Positions 1 to 11,520 of a stretch of 64,000 nucleotides of DNA are shown here, one piece after another. A model generated the notes under the pieces. That model saw only the letters and a program-made list of their open reading frames with translations, was not told the origin of the DNA and ran no database searches. The position numbers and the translations under genes are program-made. The stretch comes from Lindgomyces ingoldianus (Eukaryota > Ascomycota > Dothideomycetes > Pleosporales > Lindgomycetaceae), in contig NW_022985164.1 of assembly GCF_010093535.1 (NCBI RefSeq), positions 1,895,132 through 1,959,131 on the forward strand. The letters are read 5' to 3'. Every line of letters begins with the position of its first letter. Position 1 is the stretch's first letter.

Positions 1-211
1 CGGGATCTCGAAGGTCTTTAAAATATCAGCAGTGCATACATACGGTCTTAGTATGTACTCGGCGAAGCCTCAACAGTTACCTCAGAACAAGGAACACAAA
101 CCTACCAGGTCTAAGTTCATATATCTCAACCACATCTCCCCGTGCTGCTGCATACAGTGCGGCGAGTGATCCCACGGGACCTGCTCCCACAATCACCACC
201 TTTTGGGGCAT
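1..211 (-). CDS. BNA4: Kynurenine 3-monooxygenase, 5' end (cut by window edge)
   Basis: FAD-dependent hydroxylase of the kynurenine pathway, which makes NAD from tryptophan; the family sits at the mitochondrial outer membrane. The visible N-terminus carries the GxGxxG FAD-binding fold ([18 protein letters not shown]) followed by the acidic end of the second beta strand (VEIYELR). Exon 1 runs 211 to 106, a GT..AG intron occupies 105 to 16, and exon 2 (15 to 1) resumes in frame so that the junction reads ELRPDLRDP, the arrangement expected for kynurenine monooxygenase. The start at 211 (MPQKVV) is chosen over an upstream in-frame Met because it puts the Rossmann strand at the very N-terminus, as in the family. 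The rest of the gene lies to the left of the window. It is transcribed divergently from MAP1. Confidence 0.85.
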
Positions 212-790
212 TTCCCAGCGGAGACGAGAAAGGCGAACTATTTCTGAGAAGAGGTATCTACCGATAAAGGGTGGAGGTGAAATAAGGTGGCGATTTGTGC
301 AGAGAATTGGTCCGCGGCCGGATTGAATCAAGCATCAATCGATTATCAAACCATATTTACGGAAAACAAGTCCAGAGGCTGACTTGTATCAGTGGTATTG
401 AATGTCGGAGATGCTGGAAGATGATGAGCAGCTAGGAAAAGTCCTTAGAGTTTGCATGGGACCACAAAGCCTAGGCCCTTGGGCGGGAGTATGAAATCCC
501 GCCCCGCTCCGCCCCGCCTTTATCGATCAAACGCTGGAAGGCTTGGAATTCGGCTCGGCGCACGTGGCTCATGCCAGTCGGAGTCCAGACCTTTCTCCGA
601 CTTAAACAGTCGGCATTCCACATTTGACCACCTTCACCACAGCCTTTGCACGGAGTCCGGAGTAGATTGAAGCGGACCTTGTCCACGCTCCTTTAAAAGA
701 AAGATTCGAACCTACTTCACTGACATCCATTACTTCACATTTCTCCCACACAAACGCGCCCCTAGAAATCCAGATTTTTCACAAACTGTT
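212..790. promoter_or_regulatory. Divergent intergenic promoter region, BNA4 / MAP1
   Basis: These bases separate two divergently transcribed genes, so they must hold both promoters and leaders. Open frames here are short, overlap one another and show no family features. The middle part (about 480-560) is G+C-rich. No individual operator could be assigned. Confidence 0.5.
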
Positions 791-2158
791 ATGGCTAGAG
801 AAGTGTCTGCTCCGCGCAAGTGCACGGGCAAGGATTGCGAGAACGATGCCAGCCAGCTTCAGTGCCCTAACTGTCAGAAGCTGGGGAAGGAGAGTTTTTT
901 CTGCTCTCAAGACTGCTTTAAGCGCAACTGGGTACATAGTAAGAACAGTCATAGTTAGCAGGATTAGATACTAACTATGCTGTAGGCCGAACATAAAAAA
1001 CTTCACAAGTCACAAAGTAATATACTCCGTAACATCATCCCACCCAAGGTAGTTTCTCACCCCGACCCAGCTACTGGCCACTTCAACCCTTTCCCCACGT
1101 TTCCCTTCACCGGAACACTGAGACCCGTATACCCTCTGTCGCCTAAACGGCAAGTACCAGCGAGCATACAACACCCAGACTATGCGAAGGATGGCATACC
1201 CCGCTCAGAGCAGGTCTTCGTGGGAAGGAATAAGATCACAATATTGGATGCGAAACAAATAGAAGGCATGCGCAAGGTTTGCAGACTGGCGCGACAAGTC
1301 TTGGATATCGCAGCTAGGGAGGCGAAGCCCGGAGTGACGACCGACTATATCGATGAAATCGTCCACAAGGCGTGTCTGGAGAGAGATGTGAGTCCCGTTC
1401 TGCACACTCGGTGCGGGGGGGATAGGAGCTTACTGTTTGCAGTCTTACCCCTCGCCCTTGAACTACTGTCATTTCCCCAAGTCTGTATGTACGTCACCAA
1501 ACGAAGTCATCTGTCACGGCATACCGGATCAGCGAGTTCTCCAGGATGGCGATATTCTCAACATCGACGTAACACTATATCATGGTGGCTTCCACGGTGA
1601 CCTTAACGAGACATATTACATTGGGGACAAGGCGCTGGCAGACCCGGACTCGGTGCGGATAGTGGAGACAGCACGGGAGTGCCTCGACAACGCTATTGAA
1701 ATTGTGAAACCAGGCATGCTGTTCCGTGACCCCGGCAATGTCATTGAGAAGCACGCAAAGACGAAGAATTGCAGCGTCATCAAGACCTATTGCGGGCACG
1801 GAATCAATCAGCTATTCCACTGTGCGCCGAATGTTCCACACTACGCCAAGAATAAAGCGGTCGGACAGGCCAAACCTGGAATGTGTTTCACTATCGAGCC
1901 AATGATTAGCTTAGGAACGCATAGGGATAAGACCTGGCCGGACGACTGGACTAGCGTAACACAGGATGGTACCCGAACAGCACAATTCGGTATGTTGCTA
2001 ACTTGGATCGTGTATATCTAAGCTGATTAGTCCTAGAACACACATTGCTTGTTACGGAGACTGGGGTAGAAATTCTGACGGCGAGGTTTCCAGACTCCCC
2101 AGGCGGGCCGGTTCCGATGCCTGGAAGTACGAACGGAGAGGCAGTCGTAGCCACATAA
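791..2158 (+). CDS. MAP1: Methionine aminopeptidase 1
   Basis: Cytosolic, ribosome-associated metallopeptidase that removes the initiator Met. Four exons (791-931, 986-1387, 1443-1989, 2037-2158) give 403 residues with all junctions in frame. The N-terminus carries the zf-C6H2 zinc finger ([18 protein letters not shown], then [12 protein letters not shown] and HKKLH) that distinguishes eukaryotic type 1 enzymes from bacterial ones. The pitta-bread catalytic domain shows the metal ligands in order: two Asp in [20 protein letters not shown], the His in YCGHGI, the Glu in CFTIEPMI and the Glu in QFEHTLL, the last formed across the 1990-2036 intron. The stretch [18 protein letters not shown], with [10 protein letters not shown] just after it, is near-invariant in the family. 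Nothing looks damaged. Confidence 0.95.
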
Positions 2159-2875
2159 AGAGGGGCCTCGACCCTGATGGGGGCATTTTAAGATATCATT
2201 ATTGACAGATACCACCATCGTTACAATTGCCTGCAGGCAAGAACTATGTTTGAATGTGCCCAATTGTCAGTGATCTAGCTTCGTGGCCAGGCCTTGGCAT
2301 TATGCTTGCTTGCTACACGAAACGAAACAGCCACCCGCTCCGAACTATGGATCTAAGCCGAAGTTCTCCGTACATCAATTTAATCACTCGACTATCAAAT
2401 GTCCCGATTCCCCAGCATGCCAGTGAGCTCGCAGAACATTCATCTGCTAGCATCGCTCCCATGCGAAGCTCGGCTAGCGGGGGCCGCATTGACCACCTTC
2501 CGGCCGCCAACTGAAGCACGAAGGCACATCCCAACTCTTCACGAACGTCATCCCAAAACATTTGCTGCCTGCCCACTCTGACAACTCGCCCTCGCCCGTG
2601 GATACGCCCTCATTCGACTCTGCACCTCCCTACCTGTCGTGCCTCACTTCATCCTACGTCATCATCGTTCCATCCTCAAGCCACACCCCGCCACTCACAA
2701 GCTAGTTTTCCGCGCCTAGGCCGATAACCTCCACCCACACGACCGCCTCCGATATCTGGCCTTGCTCACTGTCTTGGTCCGTTTGTGCTGAAAAACGGTT
2801 CAGGCGCTTCATTACTCACCTCTACAACTCGATCCGGTTTGAAGTTGGTGCTACGCCGCACCAAACCCTCCCGCG
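2159..2875. other. Intergenic, probable ERV14 promoter and leader
   Basis: This stretch separates the MAP1 stop from the ERV14 start on the same strand. The last part (about 2570-2780) is C/T-rich on the plus strand, common in fungal promoters and leaders. I see no conserved reading frame. Confidence 0.4.
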
Positions 2876-3607
2876 ATGTCTGGCGAAGCATGGCTGTATC
2901 TACTATCGGTGCTGATAAATGCTGTCAATCTCTTCCTACAGGTCTTCTTCACTATAATGTACAGCGATTTGGAATGGTGCGTACATCTTCGTAAACTTCC
3001 CAGCTCTTCGCATCGGCTACTAGGCACCCACTGTTTCCCGTCCTTTATGAGCCAGTGCTCTCCATCTTTTACCACGCAATGCTGACCATCCTCGTTGCTA
3101 GTGACTACATCAACCCGATTGATCTCTGCAACCGCCTCAACACCTATATTGTCCCCGAAGCCGCCGTCCACGCTTTCTTGACTTTCCTCTTCCTCATCAA
3201 CGGATACTGGATTGCGCTGATCCTGAACTTGCCTCTCTTGGTATGGAATGGCAAAAAGTATGAAAATGGTCCTCCAAATGGCGACCGTTCAGTCTAGAGA
3301 GCTAACTTTTGGAAGAATATTCGAGAACCAACACCTTCTGGACGCGACCGAGATTTTCAGGAAGCTCAATGTGCACAAGAAAGTGAGTGGTTTCTCTTCC
3401 TCCACTCTTTAGGCAACCATCACACCAAGAATCACTGCCTGCGGTTCGACGTTGCTTGCGGTTGTGCTGCCGCGAGGCAAGCAGTCTGGAGATTTTACTA
3501 ATACCATCTTCTAGGAATCCTTCATCAAACTGGGTTTCCATCTAATCATGTTCTTCTTCTACCTGTACAGCATGATTGTGGCCCTCATCCGGGACGAAGC
3601 TCACTAA
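2876..3607 (+). CDS. ERV14: ER-vesicle cargo receptor Erv14 (cornichon family)
   Basis: Small integral membrane protein of COPII vesicles that recruits transmembrane cargo for ER-to-Golgi transport. Four exons (2876-2976, 3102-3257, 3316-3382, 3515-3607) join to 417 nt, 138 residues, the standard length. Three hydrophobic segments are visible: residues about 5-30, about 55-80 ([20 protein letters not shown]) and about 112-133 ([20 protein letters not shown]). Family hallmarks include [19 protein letters not shown], formed across intron 1, and HLLDATEIF. The C-terminus is short (RDEAH). The introns are at typical positions, and the second junction rebuilds KKIFEN only if the donor at 3258 is used. 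No anomalies. Confidence 0.95.
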
Positions 3608-4268
3608 ATTGGGAACTTGACTAGAACCACTGTACGGCACGAATTACCCAAATTCCAAGTGTCCGTCTGGGTCAACCTTTCGATTATCTAAAGTACTGAG
3701 AAGTAGACATGTATGAAGAGCACAGGAAGGAGTTGAATGGAATATTAGGATAGGGCAGAAACAGATATACCACCGTTGGCATGCTGTGTTGGCAATTGTG
3801 GTACTAGGGATGGGTGGGACTTAGGTGTTAGGGTGACGGCTGGTGGGCTGGTGATGACGGGCTAGATTCTACGTTGTAACAGGATATGATACCGTATTTT
3901 TCATGTAAATGGATGACACTTTTCATCTCCAGGACAAGGTCCAAGTGGTTTTACTCTGATGGCGAATATCTCCCAACGGCTTAGAGAAGAAGGTACCGAT
4001 AAGCCTGTAATGTCGGCACACATGAACACTCATGTTCACCCCACCTCTAGTGCCACATCAGGCTTGTTCATTAGAGCCCGAAGCCCTTGGAGATGATTGA
4101 AGGGCCCGCTCTTGGCGGTCTTGGCATGTACAATTTGTTGGAGCTGGACCGCGCTCCAACTTCTACGGCTAGCACCCCCGCTACTCGACCCCGACCTCCT
4201 CCACCACCACGAACACCCTTCAATTCACGTCATAGCACTAGGGCCTTCCTTTAAGCTCCGTCTCTAAA
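3608..4268. other. Intergenic between ERV14 and PRP17, with a short upstream ORF
   Basis: Holds the 3' region of ERV14 and the promoter of PRP17. An ATG at 4094 opens a frame of about 53 codons (MIEGPALGGLGMYNLLELDR, then Pro-rich) that stops just before the PRP17 start. It could be an upstream ORF or the remnant of a PRP17 5' exon; I cannot tell which. An in-frame stop at 4239-4241 prevents simple N-terminal extension of PRP17. Confidence 0.3.
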
Positions 4269-5747
4269 ATGGCGGGATACGGGAAAGGGTCCGGAAGGGT
4301 TCCAACGGGGTGGGCTGCGGAAACCTTCATCAGCGAATCCACTTTCCGCGCAGGCCACCGAGCCATCCAAGGGAATCCAAATGCCAACTCGAAGAAGAGG
4401 AAAAGGGAGGGGAAGGGTGACTCTGGCATTGTATCGGGACCAGGGGCTTACAAAGGACCGTGGGCGCGATACGAAGCGGAGCGCCCAGATGCTGCCCCGG
4501 ACGACGAGTATGCCGAAGATGTCGAAGTGGAGTATGTATATGAGGAGGATGAAATAGAGCCGAACCCAGAGCCCCCACCGAAGAAGCTTGCTGGAACCGA
4601 CGCGGACGGTGATGGGGAGAGGAGCGAGTTCGTCGGGAGTCAAGAATATGATTATCAGGGAAGGACGTACATGCATGTTCCGAATGGTACGTTGCATCTA
4701 ACCTGTTATGAATAACATTTTTAAAACTAACATTTCCCAGACCTGGATGTCAAACTGACGGGCGATCGCGGCGACGCGAAGAACTTCATTCCTAAGAAAC
4801 TCGTCCACACATACAAGTACCACACGAAATCCATCACCCAGGTCCGCTTCTTCCCCGACAGCGGACACCTCCTCCTTTCCGCATCAGCAGACTCTAATAT
4901 GGCTCTATGGGACGTGTACCACCAGCGCGAGCTCCTCCGCACCTACTCGGGCCACACTAAATCGGTTGTCGATATCGACTTCAACCCCGTAGGCACACAG
5001 TTCATTTCAGCAAGTTATGACCGCTACATGAAGCTCTGGGATACAGAGACTGGGAAGTGTATCAACAGGTTTACGTCTGGCAAGACACCGCATGTTGTGC
5101 GCATCAACCCCAGCACGCCGCACGAGTTCCTGGCTGGGATGAGCGATAAGAAGATCCTGCAGTATGATGTGAGGAGCGGAGAGCTGGTGCAGGAATACGA
5201 TCATCACTTGGGACCTGTCAATACCATCACCTTCTGCGACGAGGTCAGCACGCCCTCCTCAATCCTTCCAGCGCCAGATGCTAACCCAATGCAGAACCGC
5301 CGCTTCGTCACTACCTCCGACGACAAGTCCCTCCGCGCGTGGGAATATGGTATCCCTGTTCCCATCAAATACATTGCTGAGCCATACATGTTCTCAATGG
5401 TCCGGTCCTCCCCGCACCCGTCAGGCAAATACATTGCTATGCAGTCCTCCGACAACCAGATCGTTGTCTATTCCTCGACTGACCGGTTCCGCCAGAACCG
5501 CAAGAAGAGTTACCGGGGTCACAATGTGGCTGGCTATGCTCCCGATGTGGCTATCAGTCCCGACGGGCAGTTTGTTAGCTCTGGAGACAGCGGTGGCTAT
5601 GTGTGCTTCTGGGATTGGAAGACGTGCAAGATGTGGCACAAGATCCAGGCAAGCGACTCCCCACTCGTGGCGGTGCAGTGGCACCCGAGGGAGACGTCCA
5701 AGGTGATTACGGGCGACTTGAATGGTGTTCTCAAGTATTGGGATTAA
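4269..5747 (+). CDS. PRP17: Pre-mRNA-processing factor 17 (WD40 splicing factor)
   Basis: Second-step splicing factor (CDC40/Prp17), a spliceosomal WD40 propeller protein. Three exons (4269-4686, 4741-5243, 5295-5747) give 457 residues. The N-terminal part carries a basic patch (KKRKREGK), the GPWARYE motif and YDYQGRTYMHVPN of the family. The C-terminal two thirds are WD repeats (for example SASYDRYMKLWDTETGKCI, MSDKKILQYDVRSGELVQEY, SGDSGGYVCFWDWK). The 51-nt intron at 5244-5294 has no stop and keeps frame, so it can be mistaken for coding; removing it restores CDENRRFVTTSDDKSLR, and it has a GCTAAC branch site. The start at 4269 has A at -3. Metazoan homologues carry about 100 more N-terminal residues. 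Confidence 0.92.
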
Positions 5748-7211
5748 AGTAACTTTTCCAGGGTGCGGGAAGGACGAAGGAGTTCGGGGGTCTGCGGGGC
5801 AAAATGATATCCATGGGCATTGATGGACGGCCTGATATAGGACAGGACCATCGAGCCCAATTGTACCAGAAGCATTTCCAATCCGTCGCAAGGAATTCCG
5901 TCTGCAGCATTAATGTTCCCGCTCACCCATTGCAGACCAGGCGAAGACCTGTGGAGCTTGCAGGATACTGCCGTCCAAGCGTCACCGGTCACTGCACTCA
6001 GTCATCTACGCGAGTGCGCGCATCAATTGAAGCAGCAATTTCATCGCCACCTCCCGCAGGACATCCCGTCAGTTTTATCTAGATGACTCCGCCCAGACAC
6101 GTGAATTGCGCTGCCAGAGCCCTCGGCCTTGGCGAAGGGCAAGGGCTTATCTCGTATCACGGCTTGCCCCGCCCTCATGAGCTGAGCTTGACCACCTCCA
6201 CAGCCTTCGCCCTTCTGTCTTCTTCTCCCTCTCCCCTCTAACACTGCCTCTGTTTGCCTCCTCTCTATCCTGCTGTCTCTGTTCCGTCGACCATGACCCA
6301 GCCCCTAATTTCTCACCACCGGCGCGCGGTCAAGTTGCTCCAGGTCACCGCACTCGATCCCCAGGCATCCATTTCCCATGGCCCCCACACTGTACCTCTT
6401 TCGGAATTCCGGTGACTTGCCATTCACTCTTCGCCCTCTTTGTCCATTGACTGGCTCAATGCTTCAGCCTGGCCTTATTCTACTTGCGGCCTCCTGACTG
6501 GCTCCTGCCTGATGTGCCTTGCAAGCACTCCAGTCATCGCCCTCGGGGTTTTGCGTCAGACCTGCTGTCGTCACGGCGCCTGGTCATCTCGACTGAACGT
6601 ATTCACCTCAAGCGTTCAAATAGGACCTCAAACGGGTCACGATGACTCCCACAGACGCTGCTGGCGCGTCGGCGCATGGTGCAGCCTGTCACCCCTTGCC
6701 TACTCTGCCCCAGAGCCTGGGCCGGTCAAGCCCATATGGACATAGCCTCAATCAGTCATTGCCGTCGCGCGCATTCACTCGCCAGCGCGCACCTTGTTAT
6801 CCAGGCACCGACATTTGATAGGTAGGGTCGTAGCGTAGGAAGTCCCCGATTGCCACCAACAGAGGAGTCAATGGAGTGAACTGTTACCGGCCTCAGGAAT
6901 CTGCCTGGAGTATAAATCTGCATGGCGTTTGCACTTTCCTTCTTTTTATCCATCCATCTTCAGTCATTCAGCTGTGATTCATACTACCGTCAAACTATTT
7001 CCAGTCATTGTACCTGCTGCTCAGTCAATAGCTCCAGCTTTTGTCTCTGCTTCTGCCTCTCACGCGCCCTCAACTGCTCTGTGCCAAATAGCAAATACCA
7101 AGAATAACTCAGGAGCCTGCTCTCGTCGACGACAGCCGCAATCTCTAAACTCGAACTTCACGAATCAAGCTAGAATCTAGATACCTCCGAGCGCCTGAAC
7201 ACCAGTCAGCT
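5748..7211. other. Long intergenic stretch, likely leader/promoter of the next gene
   Basis: No conserved frame seen on either strand. The second half is C/T-rich on the plus strand and there is a TATA-like TATAAAT at about 6911, roughly 300 nt before the next ATG. A long 5' leader for the following small gene is the simplest reading. Confidence 0.35.
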
Positions 7212-7519
7212 ATGTCTTCACGATCAAACTACGGGTCATCCTACGGACAGAGCAAGGGCGGAGCCTCTCGGTCTCCTTCAGCTTCATGTAAGTTGCCTAC
7301 GCCTTCACGTCATAGCACAACCCATTCTGACTCTTCGACGTAGCCTATGCATCCTCCTCGACCCGCTCATCCCAGAGTCTATATGCCAACACGGCATCCT
7401 CATCATCCCGTCGCTACGGCAGCAAACCAGGAGGCAACGTTGTCATCCACAACGGCGGGGGTGCTTCCAACGACCCGAACACCAGCTCATCGGCTCCAAA
7501 TTCAGGCTACTACCAATAA
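7212..7519 (+). CDS. Small Ser/Gly-rich hypothetical protein
   Basis: Two exons (7212-7287 and 7344-7519) encode 83 residues; the intron has a GTAAGT donor and TAG acceptor, and the join is in frame (SPSAS then SYASSSTRSSQSLY). Composition is dominated by Ser, Gly, Asn and Tyr with two short basic spots (SSRRYGSKPGG), and the end is SSAPNSGYYQ. No signal peptide, membrane segment or catalytic motif is visible, and it is probably disordered. I do not recognise a family. Support comes from the clean splice junction, the good start context and consistent codon use; expression data would be needed to be sure. Confidence 0.6.
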
Positions 7520-9037
7520 AGTGTCGTCATTATTTCCTCATCCATCATGACTCACGAGTTATGGAAGGATGCTTGGGAAGGGTAGCTATGCTCTCATAGC
7601 TGCTGTGTCTCCTCTGGCATATCTACGGCGTTTCTTGTTCAGGATGGAACGGATAGGCTCCTCCCTCACTGTTCCGGTCCTGATTCTGGTGTACAATATA
7701 GATGCATGTTGGCTGCGATGCCACCGGACTGGAACAGAATGTCTCTTCTGCTGCTTGTCTGGGTTTGGATTTGGCTTTTGTCCCATGCAGGGCTTTGTAT
7801 TCCTCCCTCCCCTCCCCAGCCCCACCTTTCGATTTCGATTTCGTTTTCGCCATTTCTTTTTCTTTTTTCATCTAGGGTTGGCTGGTTGGTTGGTTAGATG
7901 GGTTGAGGTTCCTGGTCAAAGGTTAATCTCCCCACACCAAGTGTTTCTTTACTGCTGTTTTAGCTACGGATGGGTATCTCGGGAGGGACTCAGTAATAGT
8001 ATCTGCAATCTGTCCGCCATGGAATACGTATAATCAACTGCCTTCTCTCTCGCTCAGTGATTGGGAATGACGACCTTGGTGTTCGTGATGAGGGGACGTT
8101 GATGGGTGGTGGTGCTGCAGAAATGCTCCTGATTGGTCATCTCCACACCAAATCACCAAGTGCATTGTGTGGCCCCATGCAGGGGCAGACACAACTCACA
8201 AATAGGCACAAACACAGACATCGATTCGAAAATGAAGCGGTGGATGCATGCCCCAATCAAGAAACCGGTACTAGGTACGCGATCCAGTTCCGAAGGCATG
8301 ATGCAGAGGCAAATACCCCTCGCTGCCTATTCCATCTGCACCTTGCTTCCATCTTAGCTTCACCCCCTCCCACTCATTCGGGAACAATGCCTTGCCCTCC
8401 CGATTCCACCAAACTGTCCAGTCCCATATTTTGCCCACGCTAGCGGCCTGCACAATAGCGCGCGTCCGTTCACTGCTTTATCGCTCAACTGGACGGGCGT
8501 GCTTAGCTTAGAATACGCCCCCCTCCCTTAGCCAGCCTTCAGAATAAGACCTTGAAAACTTCCATGTTCCCTACTGAATCACGCTCATACCATGCCTGTG
8601 TATTCTCTTTTCAAATCCGATTTATCTCTCTTTTGCCAGACCATTACTCCTAGCGTTGTCGGACAAGTCTGGATGGTTTGTTAGTCATGTCACTCCATCC
8701 TTTCCTTTACGGCTGGTCTAGCTCTCGCTCGTTCTTCCTTAGGCAATCTACTCTAGTGGCCGTTGTCCCTGCTTACTCATTGGACGCATCGCACTGGGTC
8801 CGCCATGCCATTCGTCAGTGACAGTCGCGGCGAAATCGATCCAATGGAGAGGCTAAAGAGCGTTGAGATAGAATCTGTCTTGACCTTTTGGGGGTTTCCT
8901 CTATTGGATTTTACCTGTGTCGCTTAACTACAATTACATTATACCAAAGCATTGACACTAAGTAGTAGCAGGGCAGGCTGCAGTCCTCGCCGTCAGTTCC
9001 AACCAACTGGAATACAAGACGTCAGACTTCAGAATAA
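7520..9037. other. Gene-free stretch with a long pyrimidine tract
   Basis: This is the 3' flank of two converging genes. It holds a pyrimidine-rich run at about 7800-7870 on the plus strand with a small TTTCGA-type repeat (ATTTCGATTTCGTTTTCG). Open frames here have no family features. No gene is supported. Confidence 0.4.
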
Positions 9038-11070
9038 TCATACACTCCCATTCATCAGAACCCCACACGCAGCCCCATCCACGCTCCCATTTCCCTCCTT
9101 CTCCACCCCAACTCCCTCCCCCCAAATCTGCCTTACAAGCTCCTTCTTGTTAACCTTCCCCATCGCATTTCTCGGGAGTCCGCTCTCCATCGTCCTCAGC
9201 TCCTGCGGAATCTTATAATTAGCCACAAGCTCCTTCAATGCCCTCCGCATATCCAACGCGCTCCACTCGCCACCCTTCCTCCCCGCCGTCTTGCCCATTT
9301 CCGTTAAGACGGCGACGACGGCGACTTTCTGACCCCAGGTTTCAGAGGGGAGGCCGACGACGGCGCATTCGAGGATTTGGGGGAGGGACAAAAGTTCGCG
9401 TTCGACTTCTAAAGCGGACACTTTTTCCCCGCCGGTTTTGATGATATCGGAGGAGAGGCGGCCTGCTATGAAGTACATGGGTCCTTGGGACCAGGAAGCA
9501 GCAGCTTTAAGTGAAGGGGAAGGGGAGGAGGAGGATGAGGAAGAAGAAGAGGAGGCGGAGGAGGAGAGGGGGGGGATAAAGCGCCGGTATGCCACATCAC
9601 CGGTTTTAAACCACTTCCCCTGATTTTCATCGCCGGGCTCCGGATCTACGAACTCTTTGCTTGTAGCTTCATGGTTCCGCCAATATTCTTTAAACACCGT
9701 GGGACCGCGAAGTTGGATTTCGCCTAGTCTTTCGCGGTCAGTAGAGACGTCGAATTCCTCGCCTTCTTTGATGAGCTGTCCTGTTTCCGTGTCGACGAGT
9801 CGGCACTCGACACTGGGTAGTGGCCAGCCTACGGATCCGTCGACGCGTGACGAGAAGGGTAGCCCGCACGATAGCGCCATCCCAACTTCTGTCATGCCGT
9901 AGCGTTCCAGCAGCACGTTTCCGCCACTGAGTTCTGTCCATGCGGACTTCACGGGAGTTGGGAGTGCGGCGGAGCCCGAGATGTTGAGCCGCATGCTACT
10001 CGGTTTGAGGGCTTCTTTGGCTGCGGTTTGGAGGTCGGGAGAGAGCGTCGAATAGGACGATAGCAGACGTGTGTATATTGTAGGGACAACGGTTAGGAAG
10101 GTGATCGGTCGTTTGGAGGGGTCAGGGGTAGGGAGGAAGGGCGCGGCGAGGCGTTCCCAGACAGCGGATGCGTTGAAGGGGAAGTGGAATTCTATTGTGC
10201 TGCCTGCGAAGAGCGGGGTGAGGAGCGCGTTTACAGTGCCGTGGATGTGGTGGAGTGGGAGAACGTGCAGTAAGACGTCGTCTTTGCTGTATTCCCACGC
10301 CTTCAGTAACGACATAGATTGGGCGGTTAGCACTGATTGTGGGAGTAGCACGCCTTTCGGACGACTCGTGGTCCCGGATGTGTACAGCATCATGCCTCCC
10401 TGGTCGCTGGCGGGGCCTTCCAAAGTAACATAGTCGTCCGTCTTCCCCATCATGATCTTATCTTGCTTGTAATTTATCGGCGCCGTCTCCATGCCCTCCT
10501 TTAGCACCTCATCAGCTTTATCCTGAAACTTCTCCGACGAGAGAAGCATGAGCGATTCGCTCTGATCTAAAATATATCGCAGCTCATGCGCAGGGAAAGT
10601 AGGGGACAACGGCACCGCAATAGCATGTGCCGCCAGAATGGAAAGCAACGTCACTATTCTCGCGTCAATTACAATTGGTTTGGGAAGGTAGGGAGGTTGG
10701 GATTGAATTGATGCGCACCTACATAGTCATACCCATTCTCGACCAAAAACGCTATTCGTTCTCCCTCCGCACTCTTCCCGTGGGTGTTGTGCTGCAATTT
10801 GTCCTTTGCAGCTGCGACATCATTGACCAGCTCTCCGTACGTAAAACTGCGACCGGAAAGCGAGTGCACTACAGCCGTGGACATGGCATCGTGTTTCTTG
10901 ATGGCCTCAAATATGGGAAGGCGGGGAAGTGTCGATGCCATTCTGACAGACGTATCGAATAGCAATATTTGCGCCGGGTGAGCGAATTGAACAGGATGAA
11001 TACAGCGACTAAAATCCAAGTGGATGTTTGAGCGAGCGAGTGTGCGAGAGAAGAGCCTTCTCGCCCACAT
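9038..11070 (-). CDS. Malonyl-CoA synthetase-like acyl-CoA ligase (ACSF3 type), probably mitochondrial
   Basis: Adenylate-forming enzyme of the AMP-binding superfamily. Exon 1 (11070-10719) and exon 2 (10653-9038) give 655 residues; the 65-nt intron joins VENGYDYV to VTLLSILAAHAIAVPL. The P-loop-like motif reads LYTSGTTSRPKGVLLP. The following stretch (DDVLLHVLPLHHIHGTVNAL, then VPTIYTRLL) is very close to the malonate-CoA ligase ACSF3, which loads malonate in mitochondria. The C-terminal domain has GRLSSDIIKTGGEKVSALEV and the catalytic-Lys region RNAMGKVNKKEL. The Met at 11070 opens an Arg-rich, acid-free N-terminus (MWARRLFSRTLARS) that looks like a mitochondrial presequence; a second Met (MASTLPRLP) could give a cytosolic form. 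A poly-Ser insert interrupts the C-terminal half. Substrate is inferred, not proven. Confidence 0.85.
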
Positions 11071-11520
11071 AGCGGACGCACGCCCAGGGTGATATGAGGC
11101 TGGGTTATGCAGCAAGGTGAGCTTCGGAGTACGGCAGTTAGGGATCGCATCCAGCGTCTGTGTTTCGCGTTCCGGACTTTCAGGAGGAATGCGCCGTCTG
11201 ACGGTGCAATGGTCCGTCACCCATTTTTTGTGTTTTCGATAGCTGTTGAAAGACGCTTGGGCTAGACTTGGTTCTGAATGGTTATATTAGGGCAATGGTT
11301 TCTTGGTTTTTATGGTTTGAAAAGCGCTATTGATGATTGAAACCCGATTGCGCTGTGTGCATCCCATCTGCAAGCTCTCCAACCGAGCTTCCCGAGCTCA
11401 CCCTTGGCATCGGGTTCGGTCTGCAGATCTGCCTCCGATCCTCAAAGCCACAGCCGCAATCTATCATGTCCTGTCACGAAACCCGGGTCTGCAAGTGGAG
11501 TCCAAATCAGGGCAATAAGG
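11071..11520. other. Promoter region of the acyl-CoA ligase, with a dispersed-repeat copy
   Basis: Lies between two minus-strand genes. About 11385-11450 resembles about 15312-15380; the best block is 11402-11440 against 15329-15368 with mostly transition differences. No reading frame is supported. Confidence 0.4.

Noticed and set aside
4251..4697. 148-codon minus-strand open frame opposite PRP17
   Set aside because: It is antisense to a well-conserved coding exon and its composition is that of a frame shadow.
11170..11220. Longer N-terminus of the acyl-CoA ligase from the Met at 11220
   Set aside because: The extra residues lack targeting features and family similarity; the Met at 11070 opens a clear presequence-like segment.
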